Made by a program: the position numbers and the translations under genes
NCBI GenBank assembly: GCA_949317995.1
Contig: OX439045.1
Coordinates: 47,077,693-47,141,692, forward strand
Source: Acholoe squamosa
Taxonomy: Eukaryota > Annelida > Polychaeta > Phyllodocida > Polynoidae
Direction: 5' to 3'
DNA length: 64,000 bases
Shown here: positions 10,688 through 21,524 of the stretch, piece by piece
Layout: each line of letters opens with the position of its first letter
Position numbering within the stretch: the first letter of the stretch is position 1
The notes under the pieces: generated by a model
The model's input: the letters and a program-made list of their open reading frames with translations, nothing else
Databases searched by the model: none
Told to the model about the DNA's origin: nothing

Positions 10688-11883
10688 CCATATTTCCCCG
10701 CGGACAAGCATTAAGTTGTAAATTGGTCGGGCGTAAACACGCAGCAGGCTATTTCATGAAAAAAGCAGCCTCCCCAGTGAACAAAAAGACGTTTTCTGAC
10801 GTTTTTCAACATAATTTGAAAGTTTAGAAACGTTTGTTTTGAATGTTATTCTAACGTTAAAACGTTGACTCATTCTGACGTTTTTCAACGTTCATACAAA
10901 CATTTTTTTCTAACATTTTAAAACGTTTTCTAACATAATTTTCAACATTCAAAAACATTAGAGAACATTCTTAAACGTTTCTACTAGCATAACCGCTAGG
11001 GTATTTTGACTTTGTATTTTGTATAGGTACCTATTGCCCAAACTATTATTCCTGCCAAATTAATGACAGAACATATAATCATTTGTTGTGCACATAGAAG
11101 TATCTTCATATAGAATTCTCCTGAAGCACATTATACCTGTAATCCCTGAGCAAAAATCTCTAGGACTGGTGCAAGAGCACATTGTCCTCAGAGGGAATAT
11201 GTATATTTCTTGGTAACAAGCAATGGGTGTCTTCATCAGGATTATTTCATTTAAACCAATAGAATATGATAATACCAGTCAATTATTATCAGGCATGACT
11301 TGGAATTAAAGTTTTGATCCAAGGATATATGAAGTAAGCAAAAATATGATAATATATACATTTAAAGCAACTTTAGATTACAGAACATACAGGGAAAATC
11401 TCCCCATCGATTGGTCTGCCACCTTGTGGGGAAGATATGTATAACACAAACGTATAAAAATGTTAGAAAACGTTCTATAAACATTTGTTGAATGTTTTAT
11501 TACGTTTTAAAATGTTTGGAATGAATGTTCACATTCTAAATTACTGTTGATGTTAACAAACGTTTGTTAAATGTTTGTTTGATGTTATAAAACATTATAT
11601 ATGAACGTTTGTTTTAAAGCCTTTATGGACATTAGTAAACGTTTGCTGAACATTTCATTCATGTTGGAAAACATCAAAACCTAATGTTCACTTTCTAGCT
11701 TTAAAATGACGTTCACAAACGTTCTCTAAACGTTTGCTGTTCACTGGGTCCCACTTTGCATTATTCCTCACATAAATCTACCAATTATGTTTCAATATCC
11801 CATCTTTTACCTACAGATTACAGTCTGATTTATTTTCAAAGTAGTTTTTACACGGGGCCCCATCAATACATGGAGAAATATGG
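10688..11883. mobile_element. CCATATTTCCCC-ended TA-flanked element, left-arm copy with a nested insertion
   Basis: The left end TA-CCATATTTCCCCGCGG and right end GGAGAAATATGG-TA form TIRs and are bordered by TA. The mirror-image copy in the right arm is 12259-12590. The left copy is split by a separate 976-bp element (10773-11748). It also lacks about 110 bp that the right copy holds near 12276-12390. The ends resemble those of the CCGTAATCTCCCGCG family, so the two may be related. Confidence 0.6.
10773..11748. mobile_element. CCCAGTGAAC-ended element rich in AACGTT repeats
   Basis: The ends are perfect 10-base inverted repeats, CCCAGTGAAC and GTTCACTGGG. The subterminal zones (about 10783-10985 and 11448-11740) are packed with AACGTT/AACGTTT words in both orientations, giving a foldback-like structure around a unique core (about 11000-11445) without coding capacity. 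The empty site survives in the other arm of the inverted repeat (AAAGTGGGAGGCTCC near 12485). Comparing the two shows an insertion at GCCTCCCACTTTGC with a duplication of only 2 to 4 bases (TC to TCCC). This places the insertion after the inverted duplication arose. Confidence 0.8.
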
Positions 11884-12258
11884 TATTCACTATGGGAGTT
11901 GATGACCTGTATGGTGGGGTGTCAGCTCCTGTACCATCAAATGATATAGGTAGTATCTGGAGCTGATGACCTATTAAACAGGTCATTAGCTTCAGTGCTA
12001 TCTAACACCCTGTTATTACCTATAGCTGACAGCCTAGCATACAGACCATGAACTCCAGTAACATCACCTACCATAGTAACACCTGGAGTTGGTGCCTTAC
12101 TATAGTGGTCATCACTTACAAGTTCCAGTGCTACATAGCAATAAAAGTACATGGGGACGATGCCCTACTATAGAGGCCTTCACCACCAGTACTCTACACC
12201 TGAGTAGGACCCGAAGCTGACACCCCACCATACAGGTCATCAACTCCCATAGTAAACA

Positions 12259-12590
12259 CCATATTTCTCCATGACATGGCCAGGCCCCTTGTAATAGCCA
12301 ATAATAATACGTTTTAGGCCATAACTCCACTTATATGTAAGGTAGTTAGACAATTTCTTCACGGTACAATTTGTACTCATGTCCCATCTATTAAAACTAC
12401 TTTGAAAATAAATCAGACTGTAAGCTGTAGGTAAAAGATGGGATATTGAAACATAATTGGTAGATTTATGCTAGGAATAATGCAAAGTGGGAGGCTCCTC
12501 TTTCATGTAATAGCCTGCTCCATGTATAAGCCTGACCAATTTACCACTTAATGCTTGTATAAGCCTTGGCTTATACATGGGGAAATATGG
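12259..12590. mobile_element. CCATATTTCTCC-ended element, right-arm copy
   Basis: This is the uninterrupted partner of 10688-11883. It begins CCATATTTCTCCATG and ends CATGGGGAAATATGG followed by TA. The inner sequence near the right end (GCTTGTATAAGCCTTGGCTT) matches the TATAAG(G/C)C words of the TA-flanked family. It carries no open frame. Confidence 0.6.
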
Positions 12591-12599
12591 TATATCGCC

Positions 12600-13715
12600 T
12601 TGACTTGGAGCTGATGGCCTGCTATAGAGGCCTTCACCATCAGATTAGGACCATGGTTTATCCACCATCACTGCCAGGGGTGACGGAATAGGGGGCTTAG
12701 GGTGGCCATGCCCCCAATCTCAGACTAAGGGGGCCAGACTATATTTTGCACCCCCCAAATTATGAAACCAATATACACTGTTATGGTGAACTTGGTCATT
12801 TGCTCCCCACCTGACCCGTGTCGGCTCCCCTGAAGTCACATTGCTTCCGACACCCCTGACTGTGCCTGGAGCTGACACCACTCTATACAGGACATCACCT
12901 CCCATGGTCTGTAGCACTATTACAGAACCTGGAGGTGACATCTCTGTGTACAGGACATCACCTCCCATAGTCTACTCTATACCCCCTCTACAGAACCTGG
13001 AGCTGATAGCTCTCTATACAGGACATCACATCCCATGGTCTTTACCACCTCTTTAGAACCTGGAGCTGATAGCTCTGTATGCAGAACATCACCTCTCATG
13101 GTATATAGCACTATAACAGAACCTGGAGGTGACATCTCTGTATGCAGGACATCAACTTCAGGGATTATACCCCCTATATAGAACCTGGAGCTGACAGCTC
13201 TGTATGCAGGACATCACCTCCCATGGTATATAGCACTATTACAGAACCTGGAAGTGACATCTCTGTATACAGGCTTCAACTCCCATGGTCTATACCCCAT
13301 ATATAGAACCTGGAGCTGACAGCTCTGTATGCAGGACATCACCTCCCATGGTCTATAGCACTATTACAGAACCTGGAGGTGACATCTCTGTATACAGGAC
13401 ATCAACTCCCATGGTCTATACCACCTCTATAGGGCTGACCCGGGATACAATATCAACTAATGAGATGCCTCCCTCCAGCCACTGCAGAATTATTTGGGTA
13501 CATTATTTAACACCCAGTACCCACCATGCTGGTTCTTATCAGTCCTTATCTTGCCAGCTCCCAGATATAGCAATGGCGGATGCACTAGGCCTCAGTACTA
13601 AGCCCTCTAGAACCTGGAGCTGATAGCTCTGTATGCAGGACATCAACTCCAGGGTCTTTACCCCCTCTATCGAACCTGGTGCTGACAGCTTTGTATAAAG
13701 GACATCAACTCACAT
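12600..13715 (+). repeat. 63-bp tandem repeat, right-arm copy
   Basis: Mirror image of 9795-10665. The 21-codon frame is now on plus: 13285-13623 reads the same E-P-G-A-D-S-S-V-C-R-T-S-P-P-M-V-Y type text and shares the non-repeat insert (13440-13605) with the left arm. The two copies differ mainly at single bases and in repeat number. Confidence 0.8.
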
Positions 13716-14103
13716 GAAATCCCCATTTCCCTCCCAATAAAAAAAAAAATTGCCTACCCCGCTGAAATATAGGCCCCCTATTCCTATCCACCACCTCTGC
13801 AATTGAGGTGTGTACAAATGATGTTATGCTTTTTTCGACCATTTTTGATCCCCCCGTCATTTTTTTTGCCAATATTGCAATGCTGAAGGTATATGGAAAA
13901 TTAATCCCATCATGCCGGGCCTAACCCCCCTCCCGCTACCCCTGCATGATGTCATTTGTATCAAATGAATAGCCTAACAGATGCTCCCTCATCCACCCCT
14001 CCCCCAGCCAGACTGAAGTGAAAGGGGTAAACACCCTATCCCCACTTGGCAACATAGAGGGGTTAGGAGTCTTTTCCACTCCCCCCCCCCCATTTTATTC
14101 TTT

Positions 14104-14401
14104 AGGGAGTGGTCTTTATTCATCAACAGCGGGGGTGGTGGGTTTTTGTGCGGATGCCAGAACATTTTTTCCGCACCACCTCTCAACAGCAGTAAAAACA
14201 ATTTGCGCACCCCTGCGCCCCTCTTTGATCTATAGAAGAGTTCAGGCTCTTTGCTAAAAAAAGGGTCAAATTTTTACACACCCCCCTCAAGAAGGGTCAA
14301 AATTTTTTACCCCCCTCCTTGGAGTGGTCTGAATATTTTACGAACTCCCCCCTCAAACCCACCACCACCCTCCCCCCGTTGATAAATAATGACCACTCCC
14401 T
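14104..14401. mobile_element. G-rich TIR element in the right arm (mirror of 9101-9400)
   Basis: It starts GGGAGTGGTCTTTATTCATC then AACAGCGGGGG and ends with the inverted form (GTTGATAAATAATGACCACTCCC region). It corresponds block by block to the left-arm copy in reverse. Confidence 0.6.
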
Positions 14402-14462
14402 TTAATAGTAGGGCCTGGGCTTTTTCGCTTAAAAAAGGGGTGAAATTCTTTGTTCCCCCTAA

Positions 14463-14693
14463 GGGAATGATCATTTTTTTTATAAAAACAGAGGGGGGGG
14501 GCTGGTGGGTTTATGCACAGACGCGGGGAAAAAAATTGACCCCCCCTTCTGAAGACAATTAAAATTATTTTGACCCCCTCATTAGAGGGGTGGAAAAAAT
14601 TCCGCCCCCTGGTCAAGGAGTTGAAAAAATTCTTACCCCCCCTCAAACCCACCAGCCCCCCCCCCCACCTGTTGTTAAAAAATGATCACTCCA
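14463..14693. mobile_element. G-rich TIR element in the right arm (mirror of 8815-9039)
   Basis: It starts GGGAATGATCATTTTTTT and ends GTTGTTAAAAAATGATCACTCC. It contains the same GGGGAAAAAAATTGACCCCC and AATTTTTTCCACCCC blocks as its mirror copy. Confidence 0.6.
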
Positions 14694-14847
14694 GGTTTGA
14701 ATTTTTTTTTTCCTAGAAAGTCTAAACCCCCTCCCCCCCCCCAGCCCTCTCCCCCCATGTTAAAGAACTGCCACTCCTGCACCATTCCCAAAGTACACCA
14801 TCCCTACAGTAGATAATATATGCTCCCTCACCTAGTGATGATGGAAT

Positions 14848-14869
14848 TGCGCGCTGCAAGCAGCGCGCA
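14848..14869. other. Perfect 10-bp-stem palindrome at the right arm edge
   Basis: TGCGCGCTGC, AA, then GCAGCGCGCA: a perfect GC-rich hairpin. It lies in the segment of the right arm (about 14815-14925) that does not align well with the left arm. Confidence 0.7.
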
Positions 14870-14990
14870 CCATATGTGCCTATTGAACACACCAATGTAT
14901 AGCTACCTAGACACTGACTGGGAGTTGACGGCGGAGTTGATGCCCCGTTATACGATCCAGTCCATACCTCACCTCACGGTCAGAAATACT

Positions 14991-15937
14991 GCTACACTGA
15001 GCCCCTGTGCCAGAACTTCTTCACCACATGCAGGAACTCGAAACTCACGTATTAGTATTAACAAGTAGTGCAGCATTTCAATTGAACATATTTCATATAA
15101 AAAAGATATTGCTTTTAAGTGCTTAGATAATTTATATTAGTTGGTCATTAGGTGATGTTGGAGGTGGGGGGGGTGGTCATACATTAGGAGTTTCTACTAC
15201 CCTAAGGTCAGACAGAGTGCACTCGATAATTGAGCAGCTCATTGTAAAACGTGGCACATTGTCTTGAGTAAATGCACGCTCGCTGTTAGCAACTGACTCA
15301 TCGAGCTCTGTTTACATACGAGACAGACCGATTCTTTTCACCTATCTTTTCCTTTCCAGATTCCAGAGGGTACATGGGGGCATTAACATTAGTGTTAGTT
15401 TTGTACATAGATTTTGCTCCATGTTGGCCTGATGTGTCATTGTCTGGTCCATTGACCTGCTCATCACCTGATGCCCGAGCTGCTCGCCACTGGCACTGTG
15501 CTGTCTGCACACCTACCCCTGTGCTGCCCTGAGCTGCCAACTTCAGAGATGCCTTTCATAACTATTCACGAATTCCAAATTTTCAGCTTTAATCAATATA
15601 GGAATTTCCTATTGGGAATTCAGAAAATTAGGATGATTTCCGACTTATCAGTGATCTGTGAGTGGCATCCCTGTTGCTCTGGCTTTGTGCCCACAACATG
15701 CTGCCCAACTGTTGCCCGCCCCGCCCTGATGCCTGGACACCCTACTCCCGTGCTGCCCTTATAAATGCTTATCTTGGCTTGCTGCCCATTTTACTGCTCG
15801 TCTCGCCGTGCTGCCTTCACAGATGGCTTGCTGCCCTGAGCTACATCATGCCCTTCTGCCCACACCCTGCTCCTGGATTCGTTCCCACCATTGCTGCCCA
15901 CACACCTGCTCTCCTCTTTATGCCCACCGTATAGTAC
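14991..15937. other. Mostly unique DNA, GCTGCCC-rich in its second half
   Basis: From about 15470 to 15935 short words GCTGCCC and GCCCACA recur irregularly, like a decayed tandem repeat. A minus-strand frame (15540-15298) reads plausibly as protein between a weak acceptor and the donor-like GATAG/GTGAAA, but it matches no family I know and lies partly in the degenerate repeat. I therefore do not call it an exon. Confidence 0.4.
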
Positions 15938-16165
15938 ATTGCGTATAAGGCAGCTCCATGTATGAGAGGAGGCGCCCTGAGTTAAAGAAAAAAAAAAGGC
16001 CTACAAGGCGCACCTGGCGGCTATTTTTGTCCAATTTGAGGTCAATTCAATGTAATTTTACCCCCCCCCCCCCTATAAGGCACACCCCTAACTTCGGCTG
16101 TTTCTATAAGGCACACGAGTGGTCCATCCCCGCGTATAAGACGCGCCTTATACACTGGGTATTTT
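15938..16165. mobile_element. Diverged copy of the TATAAGGCGC family
   Basis: It holds GCGTATAAGGCAGCTCC at the left, AAGGCGCACC and CCCTATAAGGCACACC inside with a poly-C run, and AAGACGCGCCTTATACAC at the right. These are the internal blocks of the elements at 39998 and 50879. The terminal CCGTAATC sequence is eroded. Confidence 0.6.
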
Positions 16166-16979
16166 GATAGTTACTGAAATAATGAGATAATTCCTTTCTG
16201 TCAAGGTCATCACATCAGTGTTGTTAGTTACTGTACCACAGGATGGTACTCCGACCCTTCATTAAGCATCTAATGATTAACGTCAGATGGATTTTACCAG
16301 CAGATGAACTCTGTGGTAGATTGTAGAGACATACGGAAAGGGCCATTCCCGGGGCCATTGGCTACTAAAATTTGGATATCGGTTACTTTGTGCCAGGGCC
16401 AAAAAAAAAAAATAATGTGTGTTTCCAGTTACATAGATAAAATCTCTAGGGTCAGTAGGTCGGATTTTTAAAAAAAAATTATTTTGTATATTGTAATGTA
16501 TGGGCAGACACGTTTGATTAATGATTTATCAACAGAAATATGAAAACATCAGAAATGTGAAGCACATGTAAAACATATGAATGACTGTTATGAACACTAT
16601 ACCAATAGATGAGGATCTTGATAAGATTCACGAAAAATTATTAAAATTACGGGGATAATGCCTAAAAATTCCCCCAAAAATATAAAAAAAATACCAAAAT
16701 AATTTTTTTTTTTCTAGGGCAGCCCTGTTTTGCTAGGGTCGTCGGGTAACTGGAAACAAACCTTCTTTTTTTTTTAGGCCCAACTTTGGTTCATTTTAAT
16801 CAAGCAACTGGGAAGCTAAAATTAGCCTCACTCTTGAAAAGCAAGTTAGTAACTTAGACCAAACTTTTTATGGGTAAGAGTATCACTATTAAATTCTATC
16901 CAGCCTGTGTCGACATATCCGTATATAATGTGAATGTACACTATCGGTAATTGATGGATTTGTAAGTAGTATATCGAGA
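16166..16979. other. AT-rich DNA with a repeat fragment
   Basis: Contains several A and T runs. The segment at about 16715-16765 (GGGCAGCCCTGTTTTGCTAG then GGTC...GGAAAC) is related to 41583-41632, so part of this is an old interspersed repeat. No gene is seen. Confidence 0.45.
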
Positions 16980-17148
16980 AGTCCCAGTGAGCCAGGCTTA
17001 GGCACTCTCAACGCCAGCCCAGATAGGCAGAGTAATAACTGGGACTCATTCAGCCTCGATCTTCCAGACCCTATAGTGGGCCTGGAAGATTTCTTATCAA
17101 ATCACTGCAGTGCCTCCTCTAAAATGATCCAGGATCCTCGATCATTTT
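16980..17148. other. Cluster of consecutive hairpins
   Basis: Four inverted repeats follow one another: AGTCCCAGT (16980) with ACTGGGACT (17038); ATCTTCCAGACCC with GGGCCTGGAAGAT (17059-17090, one mismatch in 13); CACTGCAGTG (17103-17112, perfect); and AAAATGATC-CAGGATCCTC-GATCATTTT (17121-17148, perfect 9-bp stem). They could be part of a structured RNA or of a MITE. The order and spacing are what can be seen. Confidence 0.5.
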
Positions 17149-17204
17149 CTCATAAGGTAGTGGCCTCACTGATTGGTGCATTCCCCTATGTGGTAATGAA
17201 TATT

Positions 17205-17368
17205 TATGAATGAAGCTTGTTCCCCTGTGACCATACCTGTTGCAACTTCATTACTAGAACCAGCAGGCTCAATGCAACTACAAAACTTGGGCTTAGGGTG
17301 GGATTGAACTCACTACCCTTGGATTTGGAAACCTCTGCTCTCCTAACTGAGCTAGTCATGCAATTGAT
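17205..17368 (-). repeat. tRNA-derived SINE-like sequence
   Basis: Read on minus, the segment contains an A-box-like TAGCTCAGTTAGGAGAGC and, at tRNA-like spacing, a B-box-like GAGTTCAATCCCACC, followed by unrelated sequence. The acceptor stem does not pair, so this is a SINE head or tRNA pseudogene and not a functional tRNA. Confidence 0.55.
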
Positions 17369-19523
17369 TTACCAGCAGCCAAGGGAACAGCATATTCTCT
17401 TGGTTGTAGGGTTAGGGTCAGGATACAACAAAGGTAAGTTTTTGACACCTGCTACTTCTAGCACTTGTCAAAAACACATATTCATATCGCTTTAAGGGGA
17501 AATTTGCTTGGACTGGATGAGTCAGATTAAAGATAATGGATTAAGTTGAGAAAAATACTTTCTATCAAATTCGAATTACATGTATATACACTCTGGCACG
17601 ATAAAAGACCACTTTGAAGGTTCATCTGATGTCATTTATTTTCATAGCATCTATAAGAACTATCTTAAGTCCATGTTTTCATTAGCGCTCGCACAGCTCA
17701 TAGGAAGCCCCTTTTTAAATGGTGACTTGTACGTCACAATGCCATTTATCTGTAATGAGGCAAAGTGGACGCTTCACTGAGATAGTAAATTGTAACCATG
17801 TTTCCCTTGGGGATCTCCCTTGACTGAAGATGCCCCTGTGTACCCTGCAGCGTAGAGCCCAATAGAGGTAATTAGTAAAGGAAATAGGCAATTGTCCAAA
17901 AATGTCTGCCACATACTCCCTTTGAAATGGAGGACTCCCCGTGCGTGGGTGGTGCGTTTAAAGAGGAAGAGGGACAAAGTGTAGAAGAAAATGCCCCCTG
18001 TTCTTACTTTGTTGTCAGGTTTTGAAAGTGCCGTGTTGCCGAGATCGTGAGAGGATCTTACGCACGCTATTTTCTTTCACGCAGGCCATTTCATACTTAT
18101 TTCTCTTGGAAAATGCAAAACTAAAATGGGTCTTTTATAAACGCTCGCGAAATGGGGTTAAGAACTTATGAGAGAATTCACTAAAATTATTGACAATTTT
18201 TACATGACTATGACGTTGCTTCTAGTAGGAGTATTTGAAAAAAATCTTTCACCTTTGACAAGCGGATCTCAACTTCAAGACCAACCATTATGGTCAGTGT
18301 CCCATTGCCTGACGCCTTCCATTAGGACTTTGCGTCCGAAAAAGCTGGCGTGCCGACGTCATTTCGGCAATGCTGCACCGTGCCTGTCTTGTATAAGAGC
18401 CGGCGACAATTAGTTACGGCTGTAACTCTGTGTGGCAGGTTGAGTGCCTTGACCCATCATACCATGTCTTATCAGTGTATTTTGCCACTTTGAGAAGATC
18501 CAGCAAAATTCAAAATGTTGAATCCACTGGGTGAAACACAAGGTTCCCATGGAATATATTGGAAAAAAAACTTTGTCATGGAAATCCTGGAAATTTCGCC
18601 TTGAGTCAAGGAAAGTCATGGAAAATTGGAAAAACAGAATTAAATATTTGATAGCAAAACAAATTGGAATGTACCAGTTTTTTTCCCTCATTCTGCAGAT
18701 AATTATATTCCTAGGGTTCATGCCCAATCTGGACAAAATGTATGATTATATCAGGGAAGATTTTTTAATGGAATTTCAGTGTGAGAATCCAGTATATAGG
18801 TAGTCAGTGGTCCTGAGACTGTATGTTTAGTGGTTGGACATCAGGTGAAATAATCACCGGTTATACTCAACAATCCTGTGTGTTTGGATTAAAGCCTGAA
18901 CTGATTTGACAATCAGTCATAAATTGACTTCAACTTATCGACAACATTAGCAGCAGGTAACATTTTGTAAAATACGCATCCTAAATCAAGCATCACAGGT
19001 CCTTAACAATTTACTGAATTTACTTGTCCACGCCCTTTTCTGCCTGACAATTCACACCAGTGTAAACCACAGGTGACACAGCTGAATACAGTCAACTATC
19101 ACTTCCTCGACCCTTTGCTTCCTCAGATCCCTCATTACCTCAGACAGAAAATCTGGAACTACTTCTATGTTTTCTATTATATTTGGAGTAAACACCTCAG
19201 ATAATTTGCTTCCTCAGACATTTTTCGCAGCATTCTCCATATCTGATAAAGCAAGGGCTGACTGTATATGATAACCCCAAGTACTCACTCCACTGAGCAC
19301 CCCTGAGCATCTACAAATGTACTCTACTTGAAAGCCATGTCCTCTATCCATTGACAGTCAGGGAAGATGGCATTCAGCCTGGGGTGGTGGGGAGTGCAGG
19401 ATAGGATGAGATACTCACATGATGGCATAAATAGTAGCCTGACGATGAGCAGCTCCTGTCGTACACTGGGCCGCCTGTGTTCATCGGCAGACACTGCTGC
19501 GCTTCGCTCTGCTGACGTGTTCT
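17369..19523. other. No firm feature
   Basis: Unique AT-rich DNA. Overlapping short frames on both strands at 18400-18800 have no motif. At 19390-19520 a minus-strand frame (reading ...C-L-P-M-N-T-G-G-P-V-Y-D-R-S-C-S-S-S-G-Y-Y-L-C-H-H) ends at a donor-like GTGAGTAT. It could be an exon disrupted upstream by the composite element, but I see no acceptor. Confidence 0.4.
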
Positions 19524-19527
19524 CCTA

Positions 19528-21361
19528 GGTCTCAGTGAAGGAAATCCCGCAGAAAACCGGAAGTCATATACGATTGTGGTCAGAAGTGAATACTGCAGGC
19601 ACACTGAATGGTCAATAACCATGTTGAAAATAATGCCAATAAATATAAAACCACTACACATGTTGTTGAACATTTGCTGCTTTGGATAAAATACCAGGAG
19701 GGCATTTCTCAAAGTGCTTACCCATTTTTTCAAAGGTTAGATTGGAAATAGTGAATCTACATTTTATTCAGTGCAGATTTAGGCAGAATCAGGGTGTTTT
19801 TACGCGATAGTCCAGTGCTCAAAATTTTCGTGGTCAATTCATATTTTAAGTCAGCCTATATTATGAAGGAAAGATGTATCTATTAATTCTGGGGTGATTT
19901 TTAGAAAATGAACATGTTCCAATGGGTGCTATCGCGTTTCGCACTACATTAAATTATAGTGCGGAACCAATTCCTTCTGTGAGACCTAAAGCATATGGGG
20001 GATTAGCATGAAGAAGGAAAAAACCCTTCAAATCAGTTCTTTTCTATATTAATTATTTAGAGAAGGATTGGTTTTGCCAAATTCTATGGAAAATATGTTC
20101 ATAGGTCTCTAAAATGTGTCCAAAATCAAGGAAAAATCATGTTTATATTGCTGTCAGAGTGGTCTGCAGGCCGCGCTGCAGGTTCATTTCAGTCTAGGCC
20201 CACTGGCATAGTGCAGATTATTTTGATAGGCCCGATTTATTTTTTTACCTTATTCTTAACAGGGTATGCATATCATATCTGTGTAGTATTGGCCACTTGC
20301 AGCTAGTCTAGGTAGTACAGAGAGGGGTTATTTTTGCGCTTTGACATATCATCTGTATTAGTTAAGTTAGGCACTGACACCGCAAATGGTATATCTACCG
20401 CTTCAAGGAAACTATCCAGGGTATAATATTTTGGGACATTTCTTTGAAATCATCTAGAAATGTAGTATTGTATAACCCAGTATCCATGTTATGTACTCTC
20501 ATAAATCTTCCCAGGCATGGCATGTGAATATTGTGTACTTTTTGCAGTGATTTTTATGTATTTTTCTACAATTTTTCATAATTTGTCAATTATATCCACA
20601 GTAAACTACAACAAGGACACTTACACCATATAGAGCAAGATCAAAAGAATATCCATGCCAAATTTGATGGTCCTAGAGGCACTGCTTGTCATGAAAATGA
20701 CTCAAAGATGAAGAGGGCGGTGTCCTCGGACAGAGACATAGAAATCAGGCTGATTTTGGGTATAACTTGGCCCGAAAGGCACCCTATATCATGAGATAGA
20801 GTGGTCCAAGGATCATAAAACCTAGGGGCCTGTGTAAAAACATCTATTGGATTATAAAAATCTCAATTATAGACAAGACATGCACACAGCCCATTAATAG
20901 TAGGTCTCAGTGAAGGAAATCCCGCAGAAAACCGGAAGTCATATACGATTGTGGTCAGAAGTGAATACTGCAGGCACACTGAATGGTCAATAACCATGTT
21001 GAAAATAATGCCAATAAATATAAAACCACTACACATGTTGTTGAACATTTGCTGCTTTGGATAAAATACCAGGAGGGCATTTCTCAAAGTGCTTACCCAT
21101 TTTTTCAAAGGTTAGATTGGAAATAGTGAATCTACATTTTATTCAGTGCAGATTTAGGCAGAATCAGGGTGTTTTTACGCGATAGTCCAGTGCTCAAAAT
21201 TTTCGTGGTCAATTCATATTTTAAGTCAGCCTATATTATGAAGGAAAGATGTATCTATTAATTTTGGGGTGATTTTTAGAAAATGAACATGTTCCAATGG
21301 GTGCTATCGCGTTTCGCCCTACATTAAATTATAGTGCGGAACCAATGCCTTCTGTGAGACC
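19528..21361. mobile_element. Composite element with 459-bp terminal direct repeats and a CCTA target duplication
   Basis: Two direct repeats of 459 bp (19528-19986 and 20903-21361) differ at about three bases, at the positions corresponding to 19892, 19942 and 19972 of the first copy. Each begins GGTCTCA and ends TGAGACC, a perfect 7-base inversion. The pair is flanked by CCTA at 19524-19527 and 21362-21365. The layout equals a solo-size LTR, a 916-bp interior, then a second LTR with a 4-bp target duplication. LTRs normally end TG...CA, and I see no clear primer-binding site, polypurine tract or protein in the interior. A pair of identical TIR elements carrying the intervening DNA is the alternative. 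The minus frames near 19374-19733 and 20863-21108 are the same repeat sequence read twice. Confidence 0.7.
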
Positions 21362-21524
21362 CCTAGATTAAGTCGCCTCTGTGTGAACCGACAGGGGCCC
21401 AAGTCTACTCCTGTCGTGTCGTCATGTCGTGCCTGAACTCTGACGGGGTGGTGAGTGAGACTGTGACTGTCAATTATGCAAAGCGACTCTAACCCTACAA
21501 GTTTTCTCTTTGTAGGCGACCCTG

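Larger units (their letters stand above)
8390..14990. repeat. Large (about 6.6 kb) inverted repeat
   Basis: The left arm (about 8390-11945) and right arm (about 12190-14990) are reverse complements over most of their length. Matching points are 8420-8450 with 14925-14955 (ACTCCGCCGTCAACTCCC), 8705-8760 with about 14735-14795, 9555-9620 with about 13895-13955, and 9900-10080 with about 13435-13615. The innermost pair is 11885-11935 with about 12205-12260. By eye the outer arms are roughly 95% identical, with most differences in homopolymer length. The centre (11945-12190) is degenerate 63-bp-like repeat. Each arm is a mosaic, listed separately: G-rich TIR elements outside, a 63-bp tandem array in the middle, and a TA-flanked element near the centre. 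The left arm alone carries a further 976-bp insertion. Outside the stated limits the flanks no longer match. Confidence 0.9.

Noticed and set aside
17205..17368. Functional tRNA gene on minus
   Set aside because: A- and B-box-like parts are present but the acceptor stem does not pair and no 3' terminator-like T run follows at the right place.
19374..21108. Two nearly identical minus frames starting M-K-K-W-V-S-T-L-R
   Set aside because: They are the same segment of the 459-bp direct repeat read twice, with no domain or splice support.
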